Part shown: in pieces, positions 26,944 through 35,020 of the stretch
Numbering within the stretch: position 1 is the stretch's first letter
Layout: every line of letters starts with the position of its first letter
From: a virus
Virus record (IMG/VR): IMGVR_UViG_3300044641_009805
Coordinates: 186,001 to 250,000 of that record
Reading direction: 5' to 3' (one strand)
DNA length: 64,000 nt
Notes under the pieces: generated by a model
Databases searched by the model: none
The model's input: the letters and a program-made list of their open reading frames with translations, nothing else
Told to the model about the DNA's origin: nothing
Translations under genes and position numbers: made by a program

Positions 26944-29526
26944 ATGAAAACATACACGTATAATGAAGCATATGAAGCATCGTTGGACTACTTTAAGGGA
27001 GACGAGCTCGCTGCATCAGTCTTTGTTTCAAAGTACGCGCTGCGCGATTCTAAAGGAGGCATTTTAGAAAAGACGCCTACTGACATGCATCTGCGTCTCA
27101 CTCGTGAGTTTGCTCGTATTGAAGCCAAGTATCCAAATCCTCTTTCGGAGAAAGAGATTTTCTGTCTCCTTGCTGACACTGATCATCTAGACGTCACACA
27201 AAAGTCGACAATGACGCTTGAACAATTGGCAGCCGAATCGCGAGGCATTGGGGCAGTCGTTCCGCAAGGTTCTCCAATGTCTGCCATGGGCAATCCATAC
27301 AAGCTTCAATCATTGTCTAACTGCTTCGTTATAGCTTCTCCGCAAGATTCTTATGGCGGAATTCTATTCACGGATCAGGAACAGGCGCAAATCATGAAAC
27401 GTCGTGGTGGCGTTGGTTTCGACGTCTCTACGATTCGTCCCAAAGGCCTTGCCACAGCCAATGCAGCTGGAACGACCGATGGTATCGGCGTCTTTATGGA
27501 GAGGTTCTCCAACACATGCCGTGAGGTTGCTCAAGGTGGTCGTCGTGGAGCACTAATGCTCACAATTTCGGTGATGCATCCTGAGGTTGAGACTTTCATC
27601 AACATCAAACGAGATCTAAAGAAAGTCACAGGAGCAAACATCTCTGTTCGTCTCACTGACGAATTTATGAATGCAGTGAAAGATGATAAGGAATTTACTC
27701 TTCGTTGGCCAGTCGAGGTACCTGTTGAAGAAGCTAAAGTTACCAAGATCGTCAAGGCTCGAGAGCTTTGGAATCAGGTCATCGATGCCGCATGGACTTC
27801 TGCAGAACCAGGTCTTCTATTCTGGGATACAGTCAAGAAGATGACACCAACTGAGGCATATGCTTCAAAAGGATACGCCAACGTTTCTACGAATCCTTGC
27901 GCTGAGCTGATTCTCAGCCCTTACGATTCTTGCCGCCTTCTTCTCATCAACCTCACAAAGTTTGTGAAGGACGCATACCTTCCCACGGCTTCATTCGATT
28001 TTGATAAGTTCAAGAAAGTTTCTGCAAAAGCGCAAAAGTTGATGGATGATCTTGTCGATCTTGAGATTGAGGCCGTCGATGCTATCTTGAAAAAGATTGG
28101 ATCCGACCCTGAGAGTGAAGAGGTCAAACAACATGAGGTCAACCTCTGGCAAAAAATCAAAAAAGCTGCCTCAGGCGCCCGTCGCACAGGACTTGGAATC
28201 ACTGGCATCGGAGATGCTCTGGCTTCGATTGGCGTAACCTATGGTTCTGAAGAGTCAGTTCATAAGACAGAAGAGATTTATAAAACGTTGGCTCTTTCCG
28301 CTTATCGATCTTCAGTCGACATGGCAAAGGACAGAGGATCATTCCCCGTCTATGATTGGTCTTTAGAAAACGAAAGTCCATTTTTAAAGAGAGTTATGGA
28401 AGCTGATAAGGCCTTATTTGCAGATTGGGTGAAATACGGTCGTCGCAACATTGCGTTGACAACGACTGCTCCGGCAGGGTCTGTTTCATGCCTCACGCAA
28501 ACGACAAGCGGTATTGAACCAGCTTACCTTCTTTCCTACACACGCCGTAAGAAGATTAACCCTAATGACACCGCATCACGAGTTGATTTTATCGATCAGC
28601 TTGGTGATAAGTGGCAGGAGTATAAGGTCTACCACCACGGTTTCAAGAAGTGGATGGATGCCACAGGAAAGGTAGATGAGCAAATTGCAGAGTCACCCTA
28701 CTGGAAGGCAACAAGCAATGATGTTGACTGGCCTATGTCCGTCAAGCTTCAGGCTGCTGCTCAAAAGTGGGTCTGCCATGCAATCTCTAAGACCTGTAAC
28801 CTTCCTAATGATGTGACAAGAGAAGTTGTTGCTGACGTTTATATGGCTGCCTGGGAGGCCGGATGCAAGGGTTTCACTGTCTATAGAGATGGATGCCGTA
28901 CAGGCGTTCTAGTTCAGGATACTCCCAAGGAGACAAAGAAGGTTGATGACAGCCAGCCAGAAACCATGATAGAAAATCATGCTCCAAAGCGACCGAAGGA
29001 ATTACCATGCGATATTCATCGAATTAACGTAAAGGGTTCTGAAGGTCAGGAATCATATCTTGTCCTGGTCGGCAGGCTTGAAGGAAAGCCATACGAGATC
29101 TTCTGTGGCCTATCACATCACGTTGAAGTTCCGAAGAAGGCGAAGGTAGGAAATCTTATCAAGAATGGTAAGAAGGATGGAGTTGCAACATACAATCTTC
29201 AGATTCCTGTTGGGGATGACGATAACCTTGTTTTCAAGGACATTGTGGAGTTGTTCTCCAATCCAAATCACGGAGCTTTTACAAGATCCCTCTCGCTTGC
29301 TCTACGCCATGGGGTTCCTGTTCAATACGTTGTTGAACAGCTACAAAAAGACAAATACAGTGATATGCAATCTTTCTCTAGAGTCTTGGCCCGCGTTCTA
29401 AAAGGATACATTCCTGACGGCGCAAAATCAACGTCTGACAAGACGTGTCCTGAGTGTGGATCTAACTCTCTAGTTTACAAAGAAGGATGCGTCACATGTA
29501 ACAGCTGCTCTTGGAGCAAGTGTTGA
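26944..29526 (+). CDS. nrdJ: Class II (adenosylcobalamin-dependent) ribonucleotide reductase
   Basis: An 860-residue protein. Active-site residues are visible: the redox Cys in LSNCFVI (Cys127), the finger-loop NPCAE with the radical Cys319 and partner Glu321, and the second redox Cys330 in YDSC. The C terminus is a zinc ribbon with CPEC and CNSC pairs and a final CSWSKC, as in NrdJ proteins that are re-reduced by thioredoxin. No small subunit gene is seen nearby, consistent with the B12-dependent class. It makes dNDPs or dNTPs for phage DNA. ATG 26944 is preferred over TTG 26926. It carries no intein, although NrdJ is a known split-intein host. Confidence 0.88.
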   Translation: MKTYTYNEAYEASLDYFKGDELAASVFVSKYALRDSKGGILEKTPTDMHLRLTREFARIEAKYPNPLSEKEIFCLLADTDHLDVTQKSTMTLEQLAAESRGIGAVVPQGSPMSAMGNPYKLQSLSNCFVIASPQDSYGGILFTDQEQAQIMKRRGGVGFDVSTIRPKGLATANAAGTTDGIGVFMERFSNTCREVAQGGRRGALMLTISVMHPEVETFINIKRDLKKVTGANISVRLTDEFMNAVKDDKEFTLRWPVEVPVEEAKVTKIVKARELWNQVIDAAWTSAEPGLLFWDTVKKMTPTEAYASKGYANVSTNPCAELILSPYDSCRLLLINLTKFVKDAYLPTASFDFDKFKKVSAKAQKLMDDLVDLEIEAVDAILKKIGSDPESEEVKQHEVNLWQKIKKAASGARRTGLGITGIGDALASIGVTYGSEESVHKTEEIYKTLALSAYRSSVDMAKDRGSFPVYDWSLENESPFLKRVMEADKALFADWVKYGRRNIALTTTAPAGSVSCLTQTTSGIEPAYLLSYTRRKKINPNDTASRVDFIDQLGDKWQEYKVYHHGFKKWMDATGKVDEQIAESPYWKATSNDVDWPMSVKLQAAAQKWVCHAISKTCNLPNDVTREVVADVYMAAWEAGCKGFTVYRDGCRTGVLVQDTPKETKKVDDSQPETMIENHAPKRPKELPCDIHRINVKGSEGQESYLVLVGRLEGKPYEIFCGLSHHVEVPKKAKVGNLIKNGKKDGVATYNLQIPVGDDDNLVFKDIVELFSNPNHGAFTRSLSLALRHGVPVQYVVEQLQKDKYSDMQSFSRVLARVLKGYIPDGAKSTSDKTCPECGSNSLVYKEGCVTCNSCSWSKC

Positions 29527-29534
29527 GTAGTAAT

Positions 29535-29798
29535 ATGAAATTAAAAGCCAAAGATCTTCGTAGGATAATAAAAGAAGAATTTTCTAGCACAATTCCTGAC
29601 TTTATGTTACGTCAAATGGCGGAAAAGTGCTCTGAGGATCTTAAACGATTGATGATAAATCACATTAAAGTAAAATCACCAGCTGATCGTACTTATATGA
29701 TTGCTTTAGCTAACAAAGTATCTGAAGACTTGGAAGAAGAAGTAAAAAAGTTACTCGACGAAAAACTATCGGAGTTTTTGAATAGATCTTCTCATTGA
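29535..29798 (+). CDS. Small tagged helical protein (LRRIIKEE N terminus)
   Basis: An 87-residue protein opening MKLKAKDLRRIIKEEF, the clearest version of the tag seen across this genome. After the tag it is all helix, rich in Lys/Glu/Leu, without catalytic motif. ATG 29535 is chosen because the tag starts there, although a longer frame from TTG 29511 is open. The IKE within the tag matches T4-type prohead protease cleavage. I infer a packaged internal protein. It lies between NrdJ and ThyX, so it is inserted among metabolic genes. Confidence 0.6.
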   Translation: MKLKAKDLRRIIKEEFSSTIPDFMLRQMAEKCSEDLKRLMINHIKVKSPADRTYMIALANKVSEDLEEEVKKLLDEKLSEFLNRSSH

Positions 29799-29805
29799 GA
29801 AAAAT

Positions 29806-30465
29806 ATGCCTGCACAAAATAATAAAGTAGAGCTGATCGGGTATTACGGATCTGATGAAACCCATGCGCTTTCAGCGTGGACATCAACATCAAGAGATCT
29901 GACTGAAGAAAAAAAGAATAGAATACCTTCCTTGTTGAAGATGTTAGCTGAGAATGAACACCATTCTGTTTTTGAAAAATCTTCAATTCATTTTCTAGTT
30001 ACCAGCGATGTTGCTTCACACATACACTTAATCAAGCATAGAATCGGCGTATCAATCAATGCTGAATCAGCTAGGTACAAGGAATTGAAAGATGATAAGT
30101 ACTATGTTCCTGTTGATTGGGATAATGAAGAAGCGATTGCATACGTGATGCATATGGATCATTCTTTACAAAAATATCATGAAACTCTTGAGAGACTTGT
30201 GCGAAAAGGTATGTCACGCAAGCGTGCTAAAGAATCTGCAAGATTGTATTTGCCTTATGGTAATCAGATCACTGCTGATGTTATGTTCAATTTTAGAAGC
30301 TTTTATCATTTTTTGAAGCTTCGGTATTCTGAGCATGCTCAATTAGAGATAAGGAATATCGCACAACAGATGTTGGAACTTGTCGTAGCATCCAAAGCAT
30401 TTCCTGCTACTCTTGAAGCTTTTGGGTTAGTCGTTAACGGTGAGATCAGAGAACCTTTTTCTTGA
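29806..30465 (+). CDS. thyX: Flavin-dependent thymidylate synthase
   Basis: A 219-residue protein of the ThyX family. The signature RHRxxSxNxxSxRY appears as KHRIGVSINAESARY starting at residue 77, with the first Arg replaced by Lys. Other ThyX features include NEHHSVFEKSSIHF near the N terminus and FNFRSFYHFLKLR toward the C-terminal. The enzyme methylates dUMP to dTMP using FAD and methylenetetrahydrofolate. The presence of ThyX means that the thymidylate synthase-family enzyme at 52678 need not make dTMP. The Lys for Arg change in the substrate-binding motif deserves note but is conservative. Confidence 0.85.
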   Translation: MPAQNNKVELIGYYGSDETHALSAWTSTSRDLTEEKKNRIPSLLKMLAENEHHSVFEKSSIHFLVTSDVASHIHLIKHRIGVSINAESARYKELKDDKYYVPVDWDNEEAIAYVMHMDHSLQKYHETLERLVRKGMSRKRAKESARLYLPYGNQITADVMFNFRSFYHFLKLRYSEHAQLEIRNIAQQMLELVVASKAFPATLEAFGLVVNGEIREPFS

Positions 30466-30478
30466 AAGATTAAATCTT

Positions 30479-31060
30479 ATGTCCAAGCTAATAGTAATCG
30501 AGGGTCCTGATAGAGTTGGTAAAGCAACTCAAACAAATTTTCTTTCTAATTTTTTATCATGGAGAGGTTACAAGGTCTTAACGATTGAGGTTCCTATTCG
30601 TTCTAATTTTGTTTATCACATCATCTATTGGATGCTAAGGAATGGGCTAGCAAAAAAGTTTCCAAAATGTTTTCAGTGGTTACAGTATTTTAATAGACAG
30701 ATTTTTCAATGGTTCAGCTTGAGAAAGCTGGAGAAAAATTACGATTATATCATAATGGATAGATGGAGTCTATCCACGGTCGTTTATGGTAAAGCAACAG
30801 GAGTTCCATCTGAGTTCACTGAAAAATTACATGCTAGGTTAAGAAGACCTGAGTTCACCTTTTTATTGTTGGGTCCTGCCCACAAACACTCTGCTGAAGA
30901 CGTGTATGAATCTGATGCTGAGTTGCAAGAGAACGTGAGAAGAATTTACCTAGAATGGTCAAAAGAGCATCCGGCTTCTTGTAAGGTGATTGACTGCACT
31001 CAACCTCGTGAAGTCATTGCAGAAGAGATTAGAACCAAATTGAGCGAATTAAATTTTTAA
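30479..31060 (+). CDS. tmk: Thymidylate kinase-like deoxynucleoside monophosphate kinase
   Basis: A 193-residue protein with the P-loop EGPDRVGKATQT near residues 8-19, a DRWSLST motif for nucleotide-monophosphate binding, and a C-terminal lid region. ATG 30479 is used rather than an upstream ATG at 30440, because the family's first strand (KLIVIEG) begins there. Tmk phosphorylates dTMP to dTDP after ThyX, with which it overlaps operon-wise. A second, more divergent kinase lies at 47409. A role on modified dCMP is possible for either one; this copy is closest to a standard Tmk. Confidence 0.8.
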   Translation: MSKLIVIEGPDRVGKATQTNFLSNFLSWRGYKVLTIEVPIRSNFVYHIIYWMLRNGLAKKFPKCFQWLQYFNRQIFQWFSLRKLEKNYDYIIMDRWSLSTVVYGKATGVPSEFTEKLHARLRRPEFTFLLLGPAHKHSAEDVYESDAELQENVRRIYLEWSKEHPASCKVIDCTQPREVIAEEIRTKLSELNF

Positions 31061-31115
31061 TAGTGATTGTACTATCAAAGATAGATGATTTAAATTTCCA
31101 TGAAGGACAAAAAAC

Positions 31116-31367
31116 ATGAGCTATAAAATTTCTGATGCAGTTGCAATGAGAATGATTCAAATCTTTCAAGAGGCTCTTTTGCTGGGAGTTGATGGTGCTG
31201 ACCTGATGAGGCAAGTCCGTCTTGTTGTAGATGAGTCAAATCCTGACACTGTCACTCTAGATCCAAAGTATGAGTTGCAAGTCTCTGAAATGCATAAGAA
31301 GTATTTGGCAGAAGCAGAAAGCCTTAAAGACAAGAAAGATTCTCAAGGTGTGTTAGTCTTTGAATGA
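31116..31367 (+). CDS. Small conserved-looking protein, function unknown
   Basis: An 83-residue protein. Residues 5-40 form amphipathic helices (ISDAVAMRMIQIFQEALLLGVDGADLMRQV), with a charged C-terminal half. An SD-like GAAGGA lies ~12 bases upstream. I know no family with certainty; similar short helical proteins occur beside nucleotide-metabolism genes in large phages. It is followed two bases later by a tiny membrane-protein gene. Confidence 0.55.
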   Translation: MSYKISDAVAMRMIQIFQEALLLGVDGADLMRQVRLVVDESNPDTVTLDPKYELQVSEMHKKYLAEAESLKDKKDSQGVLVFE

Positions 31368-31368
31368 T

Positions 31369-31449
31369 ATGATGTTTTGGATTTCTATCAATTTAGCTTT
31401 GTTCGTGATTTGTTTCAAGTTTTATATTTCTGGTGAAAGAGACGAATAA
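31369..31449 (+). CDS. Tiny single-span membrane protein (26 residues)
   Basis: ATG ATG opens a 27-codon frame encoding a hydrophobic helix (WISINLALFVICFKFYI) with a charged C-terminal tail. Its TAA overlaps the next gene's ATG by one base (TAATG), the same coupling used elsewhere in this genome. It starts two bases after the preceding stop. The tight fit and composition support a real gene; function is unknown. Confidence 0.5.
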   Translation: MMFWISINLALFVICFKFYISGERDE

Positions 31450-31817
31450 TGTCAGATAAACTTGATGAGATGTGGAAACAGCAAAAGCAATTCATGGATT
31501 TACTCAGAGAAAAAAGAGAATTTCCAAGCTTTCCAGTCGACACTTCGACAAAAGGTGGACAAAAGATATTGAAGTCTATTACTCATGAATGTATGCATGA
31601 GTTGTTTGAAGCAAATCTTCTGTTAAAAAATTCGAAGGATCATCGTGCGACAGATCTACGAGATTTTGATCGCGATAGTTACGTTGAAGAGTTATGTGAT
31701 GCTCTTCACTACTTTTTTGAAATCGCCATACTTAGCGGAGTCTCTATTGAAGAGTTATATCAAGCTTACATGAAAAAGGGAGAGATAAACTTCAATAGAG
31801 TAGAAAAAGGTTACTAA
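31449..31817 (+). CDS. All-alpha NTP pyrophosphatase, dUTPase-2/dCTPase-like (MazG fold)
   Basis: A 122-residue protein of the all-alpha NTP pyrophosphohydrolase group, which includes T4 gp56 dCTPase-dUTPase. The metal-binding pattern is ECMHELFEAN followed by EELCDALHYFFE (E..D on the second helix), and the end YMKKGEINFNRVEKGY is typical. Because the phage also encodes a separate trimeric dUTPase, this protein may act on dCTP, which T4 destroys to keep unmodified cytosine out of its DNA. That specificity is inference from context. It is coupled to the tiny upstream gene by TAATG. Confidence 0.75.
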   Translation: MSDKLDEMWKQQKQFMDLLREKREFPSFPVDTSTKGGQKILKSITHECMHELFEANLLLKNSKDHRATDLRDFDRDSYVEELCDALHYFFEIAILSGVSIEELYQAYMKKGEINFNRVEKGY

Positions 31818-31913
31818 TTTTTTAGTTTGGTCCTTTTCAGTTTTTTTTTAATGTTTATCAATATCTCAACGACGGCGCCCAACGTATAAGCCGTTTTAAC
31901 AAGGAGAATTGAT
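31818..31913 (+). promoter_or_regulatory. Intergenic region with promoter-like TATAAG and strong SD before Hsp20
   Basis: The ~96-nt gap has a T-rich stretch right after the preceding stop (TTTTTTTT near 31842-31849). A TATAAG box near 31886 and AAGGAGAA follow, at good spacing for ATG 31914. It probably holds the Hsp20 promoter; exact start unknown. Confidence 0.4.
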
Positions 31914-32267
31914 ATGTTGACTTGGTATTACGATTTACACCGTTCAAACGACATACTAGACGTTTTTAAGACTTTTGAAGATCTTGGGAGACCATTAGAA
32001 AAAAAAGTTCAAGATTCTGTAGATGAAACTAGCATTAAATTAGAAATGCCAGGTGTGAAGCAATCTGAATTAGACATCACCGTCGAAGGAAGACGTTTAA
32101 AAGTAAAAGCTAAATCTAGTAAAACGAACAAAGAATATTCTTATTCATACTCTTTAAATTCTGCTGTAGATGAATCTTCGATAACAGCAAAATTAGAAGA
32201 TGGCTTATTAGAAATAAATCTTCCAAAAAAGCCTGAATCTGTGCCTAGAAAGATTAAAGTCCACTAA
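31914..32267 (+). CDS. Small heat shock protein, Hsp20/alpha-crystallin family
   Basis: A 117-residue protein with an alpha-crystallin domain: IKLEMPGVKQSELDITVEG is the classic first strand pair, LEDGLLEINLPK is the conserved GxLxIxxP element near the C terminus. It is a holdase chaperone, found in many marine and T4-related myoviruses. SD AAGGAGAA is strong and the gene is followed by a good terminator, so it is probably a single-gene transcript with high expression. Confidence 0.88.
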   Translation: MLTWYYDLHRSNDILDVFKTFEDLGRPLEKKVQDSVDETSIKLEMPGVKQSELDITVEGRRLKVKAKSSKTNKEYSYSYSLNSAVDESSITAKLEDGLLEINLPKKPESVPRKIKVH

Positions 32268-32288
32268 AATCAGCAAACTTAGAGAGAA

Positions 32289-32318
32289 AAAGGATCGAAC
32301 TGGTTTCGATCCTTTTTT
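32289..32318 (+). terminator. Rho-independent terminator after Hsp20
   Basis: An 11-bp stem (AAAGGATCGAA, 32289-32299, with TTCGATCCTTT, 32305-32315) around loop CTGGT, directly followed by TTTATTTTT. Stem plus T-tract fit a canonical intrinsic terminator. Confidence 0.85.
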
Positions 32319-32367
32319 ATTTTTGTAAGATTTTGATATATATAACGAAGAGTGGAGCCAGCAGAAA

Positions 32368-32889
32368 ATGAAAATAACTCATAATCAGCTTAGAAGAATC
32401 ATTAAAGAAGAGTATGAAAGAGCAACACCAGTTCAACCTGGACAGATAATGTCAGAAGCTAGAGCCATGTATCTGGCTGAAGAGGTCATGAACGAGGGAT
32501 TTTTTAAGAATGTTTGGGCGGGTCTCACAGGCGCGGGAAAAGAAGCTGGTAAAAAAGCTGGAGCTGCTAAAGATGTGGTAGTTAAAAAAGCCACAGCTGC
32601 AGGACAAGAAATTTCAGCTGCTGCTAAAAGATTTGCGGAACCAATCGCCGCTGCTGGAAGAACTGCAGTAAAAGCAATAGAAGACATTAAAGACGCAGGC
32701 ACTCGTGCTGCCGCTGAAAGTGCAGCAGCTGAATTGAAAGCCGCCTTGGAACCTATGATTAAGAAGCAAGTTGCAGAGCTAATCAAAAATGAAGTCAAGT
32801 CAGGAAAAGACGAAGCAGCTGCTAAAGTAGAAGCAGAAGCAATAGTCATGAATGCTTTAGCAGCTGCTCTGATGGGTATAGGAACTTGA
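32368..32889 (+). CDS. Ala/Lys-rich tagged protein, probable packaged DNA-binding or internal head protein
   Basis: A 173-residue protein starting MKITHNQLRRIIKEEY. Further possible (L/I)-X-E-type sites follow (YLAEE, then VMNEG near residue 40). The remainder is a long Ala/Lys/Glu helix with repeats of the type AAKDVVVKKATAAGQEISAAAK, similar in look to apolipoprotein- or histone-H1-like helices. The composition suits a DNA-associated internal protein. It lies after the Hsp20 terminator behind a TATATATAA stretch, so it probably has its own promoter. Confidence 0.6.
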   Translation: MKITHNQLRRIIKEEYERATPVQPGQIMSEARAMYLAEEVMNEGFFKNVWAGLTGAGKEAGKKAGAAKDVVVKKATAAGQEISAAAKRFAEPIAAAGRTAVKAIEDIKDAGTRAAAESAAAELKAALEPMIKKQVAELIKNEVKSGKDEAAAKVEAEAIVMNALAAALMGIGT

Positions 32890-32905
32890 GTATTCATTAA
32901 GGACA

Positions 32906-33526
32906 ATGAAATCTCTACAAGAAAAATCTAAAGTAAATCCAGGTTACATAAAAGGGTTATCAGGATCCGAGGCCGCCAAGCGTAAGAAAGAAATTGAGCG
33001 CGGTTCTAAAACGGACTCAGATGATCCTTCTGCATATGATGATGACAGATTTCAGACAGATTTTACTTCTAGTGGAGAAAGAAAAAAGACAAAACCATCG
33101 AAACACACCAAAGCCTTTAAACGTATGTTTGGTGAGATGGTTGACGAGTTTGATGATGTTTTAGAAGAAGACTTTGGGTCTGATGGCTTGCTTGAAGAAG
33201 ACATTGATTTTTTGATCGATCTATCTCTACTTAGAGAGTTCATAGGCGAGATTTTGAATGAGAAGAAAAAAGGATCAAACGTCACGACAGCCTTAAAAAA
33301 TAAGGCTGAAAAGTCAGGCGCTCCTATGGGCGCTCTTCGTGCGATCTATAATAAAGGATTGGCTGCGTGGAGAACTGGCCATCGCCCTGGTGCTTCGCCA
33401 CATCAGTGGGCGATGGCAAGAGTCAACAGCGTTCTTGCAGGAGGTCCAGCAAGAAAAGTTGATGCAGCGCAATGGGAAAAGATAAAAAAACATCGCGGTA
33501 AAAAAAGAAAGAAAAAGAAAGATTGA
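32906..33526 (+). CDS. Structural/packaged protein with internal tag and Lys-rich tail (DUF5824-like)
   Basis: A 206-residue protein. The first ~100 residues are charged and disordered. Near residues 110-122 lies LLREFIGEILNEKKK, the tag type seen at N termini elsewhere, here internal. After it the C-terminal domain has GAPMGALRAIYNKGLAAWRTGHRPGASPHQWAMARVNS, a pattern I associate with DUF5824-type proteins in large phages. The chain ends in a Lys/Arg run (KKHRGKKRKKKKD). Cleavage at the internal LNE would release the globular, basic domain. Function unknown; a packaged DNA-binding protein is plausible. Confidence 0.6.
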   Translation: MKSLQEKSKVNPGYIKGLSGSEAAKRKKEIERGSKTDSDDPSAYDDDRFQTDFTSSGERKKTKPSKHTKAFKRMFGEMVDEFDDVLEEDFGSDGLLEEDIDFLIDLSLLREFIGEILNEKKKGSNVTTALKNKAEKSGAPMGALRAIYNKGLAAWRTGHRPGASPHQWAMARVNSVLAGGPARKVDAAQWEKIKKHRGKKRKKKKD

Positions 33527-33546
33527 AATTTCTCAAAGCGGCAATG

Positions 33547-33552
33547 TATAAT
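33547..33552 (+). promoter_or_regulatory. TATAAT box 7 nt before a start codon (leaderless promoter candidate)
   Basis: TATAAT is followed by CAATTAC and then ATG 33560. No SD lies between, and no -35 box is seen at 16-18 nt. Predicted +1 falls within one base of the ATG. Confidence 0.5.
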
Positions 33553-33559
33553 CAATTAC

Positions 33560-33985
33560 ATGTCGCCTGAAAAAGATCGTTTGCTTCGACAAAGATATCC
33601 AAAGATTTTTAAAACGTCTGAACACAGCGATGAACCCCTGGACATGTGGGGAATTGAATGTGAAGATGGCTGGTTTGAACTGATTGATACACTTTGTAAC
33701 AGGATTCAATCTCATATCGAATGGCGCTCGAAGAACGCACAAGACGAAGAAGAACTTGAAGATCTCCAAGTAGTAGCACAGCAAGTAAAAGAAAAGTTCG
33801 GCGGACTTCGTTTTTACGTTGCAGGTGGAGACGATATTACAGAAGCTTTTATTTCTTTTGCCGAAACGATGTCCTACAAGATTTGTGAGACGTGTGGTCA
33901 ACCCGGAAGGCAACAAGACGACAGAGGCTGGATACATACTGTCTGTGATCCATGCTTTGAGAAGAGAGCGCGGAGAACAGCATGA
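33560..33985 (+). CDS. Conserved hypothetical protein with zinc-binding Cys pairs
   Basis: A 141-residue protein. It has DGWFELIDTLCNRIQSHI in the first half, VKEKFGGLRFYV in the centre, and a zinc-ribbon-like pair CETCGQPG with CDPC near the C terminus. The pattern is familiar from hypothetical proteins in phages and bacteria, but I know no established function. Its stop overlaps the methyltransferase start as ATGA, so the two are translated together. It is preceded by a leaderless-type promoter. Confidence 0.65.
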   Translation: MSPEKDRLLRQRYPKIFKTSEHSDEPLDMWGIECEDGWFELIDTLCNRIQSHIEWRSKNAQDEEELEDLQVVAQQVKEKFGGLRFYVAGGDDITEAFISFAETMSYKICETCGQPGRQQDDRGWIHTVCDPCFEKRARRTA

Positions 33986-34749
33986 AGAAAGTTGAGTTTA
34001 AAGATGGACTTGCTATTAATGGCGATTCTTCTTCAAGAGATACAATTGAAGAAGTTAAAACGTGGCTAGGCGAAGCAGGAGGTGTACCTCTGATCGCAAC
34101 CGATCCTCCTTATGGTAACATAGTCATGCAGGAATGGGATCGAGTAAAAATGACTGACGACCAATACGCCGACCACATGATCCAATGGACACGATTGTGG
34201 TCGGAGATTCTACTTCAAGGAGGAGCATTCTATGTCTGGGGAGGTATTGGACTTCCTGATTTCCGTCCTTTCATCAAGTATCTCACGAGAGTTGAAGATG
34301 ATAACTTTAAGATGGCCAATCTCATTACCTGGTCAAAGAAGCGGGCATATGGAGTCCAAAACAACTATCTCTTTACGCGTGAAGAACTCGCATACTTCAT
34401 CAAGGGAAATCCAAAGAAACCCCTGAAGTTTAATATTCCCCTCCTCGAAACGAAGCGCGGATACGCTGGATATAATGAAAAGTATCCAGCCAAGAGTGAG
34501 TTCTTTCGTCGAACCAACGTTTGGATGGACATTAACGAGATTTTTAAGGGAAAACTTCACCCAACTCAAAAAGCTGCTCGTGTGGTAGAGATTCCTATAG
34601 AGGTCCATACAGATCCAGGAGATGTCGTCATTGACCCATTCGCGGGTAGTGGTGCTACTGCATTTGCCGCTCGCAAACTTGGTAGAAAATTTATTGTTAT
34701 CGAAAAAGATGAAGAGATCTTCGGTAAGATGATAGAGAGGTTACAATGA
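33982..34749 (+). CDS. DNA methyltransferase, N6-adenine or N4-cytosine type
   Basis: A 255-residue protein with the amino-methyltransferase catalytic motif DPPY at residues 41-44 and the SAM-binding motif DPFAGSGA near residue 218. The order of motifs (catalytic first) fits the beta class. Between them lies a target-recognition region with KRAYGVQNNYLFTREELAYF. It methylates an amino group of adenine or cytosine; specificity cannot be read. No partner restriction enzyme gene is adjacent, so it likely protects phage DNA. It overlaps its neighbours on both sides by four bases. Confidence 0.85.
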   Translation: MKKVEFKDGLAINGDSSSRDTIEEVKTWLGEAGGVPLIATDPPYGNIVMQEWDRVKMTDDQYADHMIQWTRLWSEILLQGGAFYVWGGIGLPDFRPFIKYLTRVEDDNFKMANLITWSKKRAYGVQNNYLFTREELAYFIKGNPKKPLKFNIPLLETKRGYAGYNEKYPAKSEFFRRTNVWMDINEIFKGKLHPTQKAARVVEIPIEVHTDPGDVVIDPFAGSGATAFAARKLGRKFIVIEKDEEIFGKMIERLQ

Positions 34750-34994
34750 AAAAACAGTTTAACTCGCAAAAAGAATATTGGGAATCTTTACTTAAAGAAT
34801 ATTCTAAGATCTATTTGAACGCCCAGGACAAGATTGCTAGATATGAGTCTGTAATGTCTAGAAAATCTTCTAAAAATTGGTCTGATGATAAAAAGAAAAA
34901 GTTTCTTAATAGGCTCACGACAGCAAACAAAGAACTTAATGAATCTTTTGACATCATTAATCAACTACAAATGAGATTAAATCAATCAGAATAA
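34746..34994 (+). CDS. Small coiled-coil protein, function unknown
   Basis: An 82-residue protein rich in Lys/Asn/Ser, predicted fully helical with heptad-like spacing (YWESLLKEYSKIYLNAQDKIARYES). Its ATG overlaps the methyltransferase stop (ATGA). No motif or membrane segment. I do not recognise a family. Confidence 0.55.
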   Translation: MKKQFNSQKEYWESLLKEYSKIYLNAQDKIARYESVMSRKSSKNWSDDKKKKFLNRLTTANKELNESFDIINQLQMRLNQSE

Positions 34995-35020
34995 CACCAT
35001 CTTAATAAAAGAATTAAATT

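Noticed and set aside
26904-26945. Small leader peptide before NrdJ (14 codons from ATG 26904)
   Set aside because: The frame is short, its TGA overlaps the NrdJ start, and it lacks a ribosome site; it could be chance.
26944-29526. Intein inside NrdJ
   Set aside because: The protein reads through all conserved motifs without a Cys-started insert or a HN-C junction, so it is intact.
32433-32906. Minus-strand frame opposite the Ala/Lys-rich protein
   Set aside because: It is the reverse of Ala/Lys codons, giving Ser/Ala/Phe-rich sequence; the + strand frame has the tag and a proper start.
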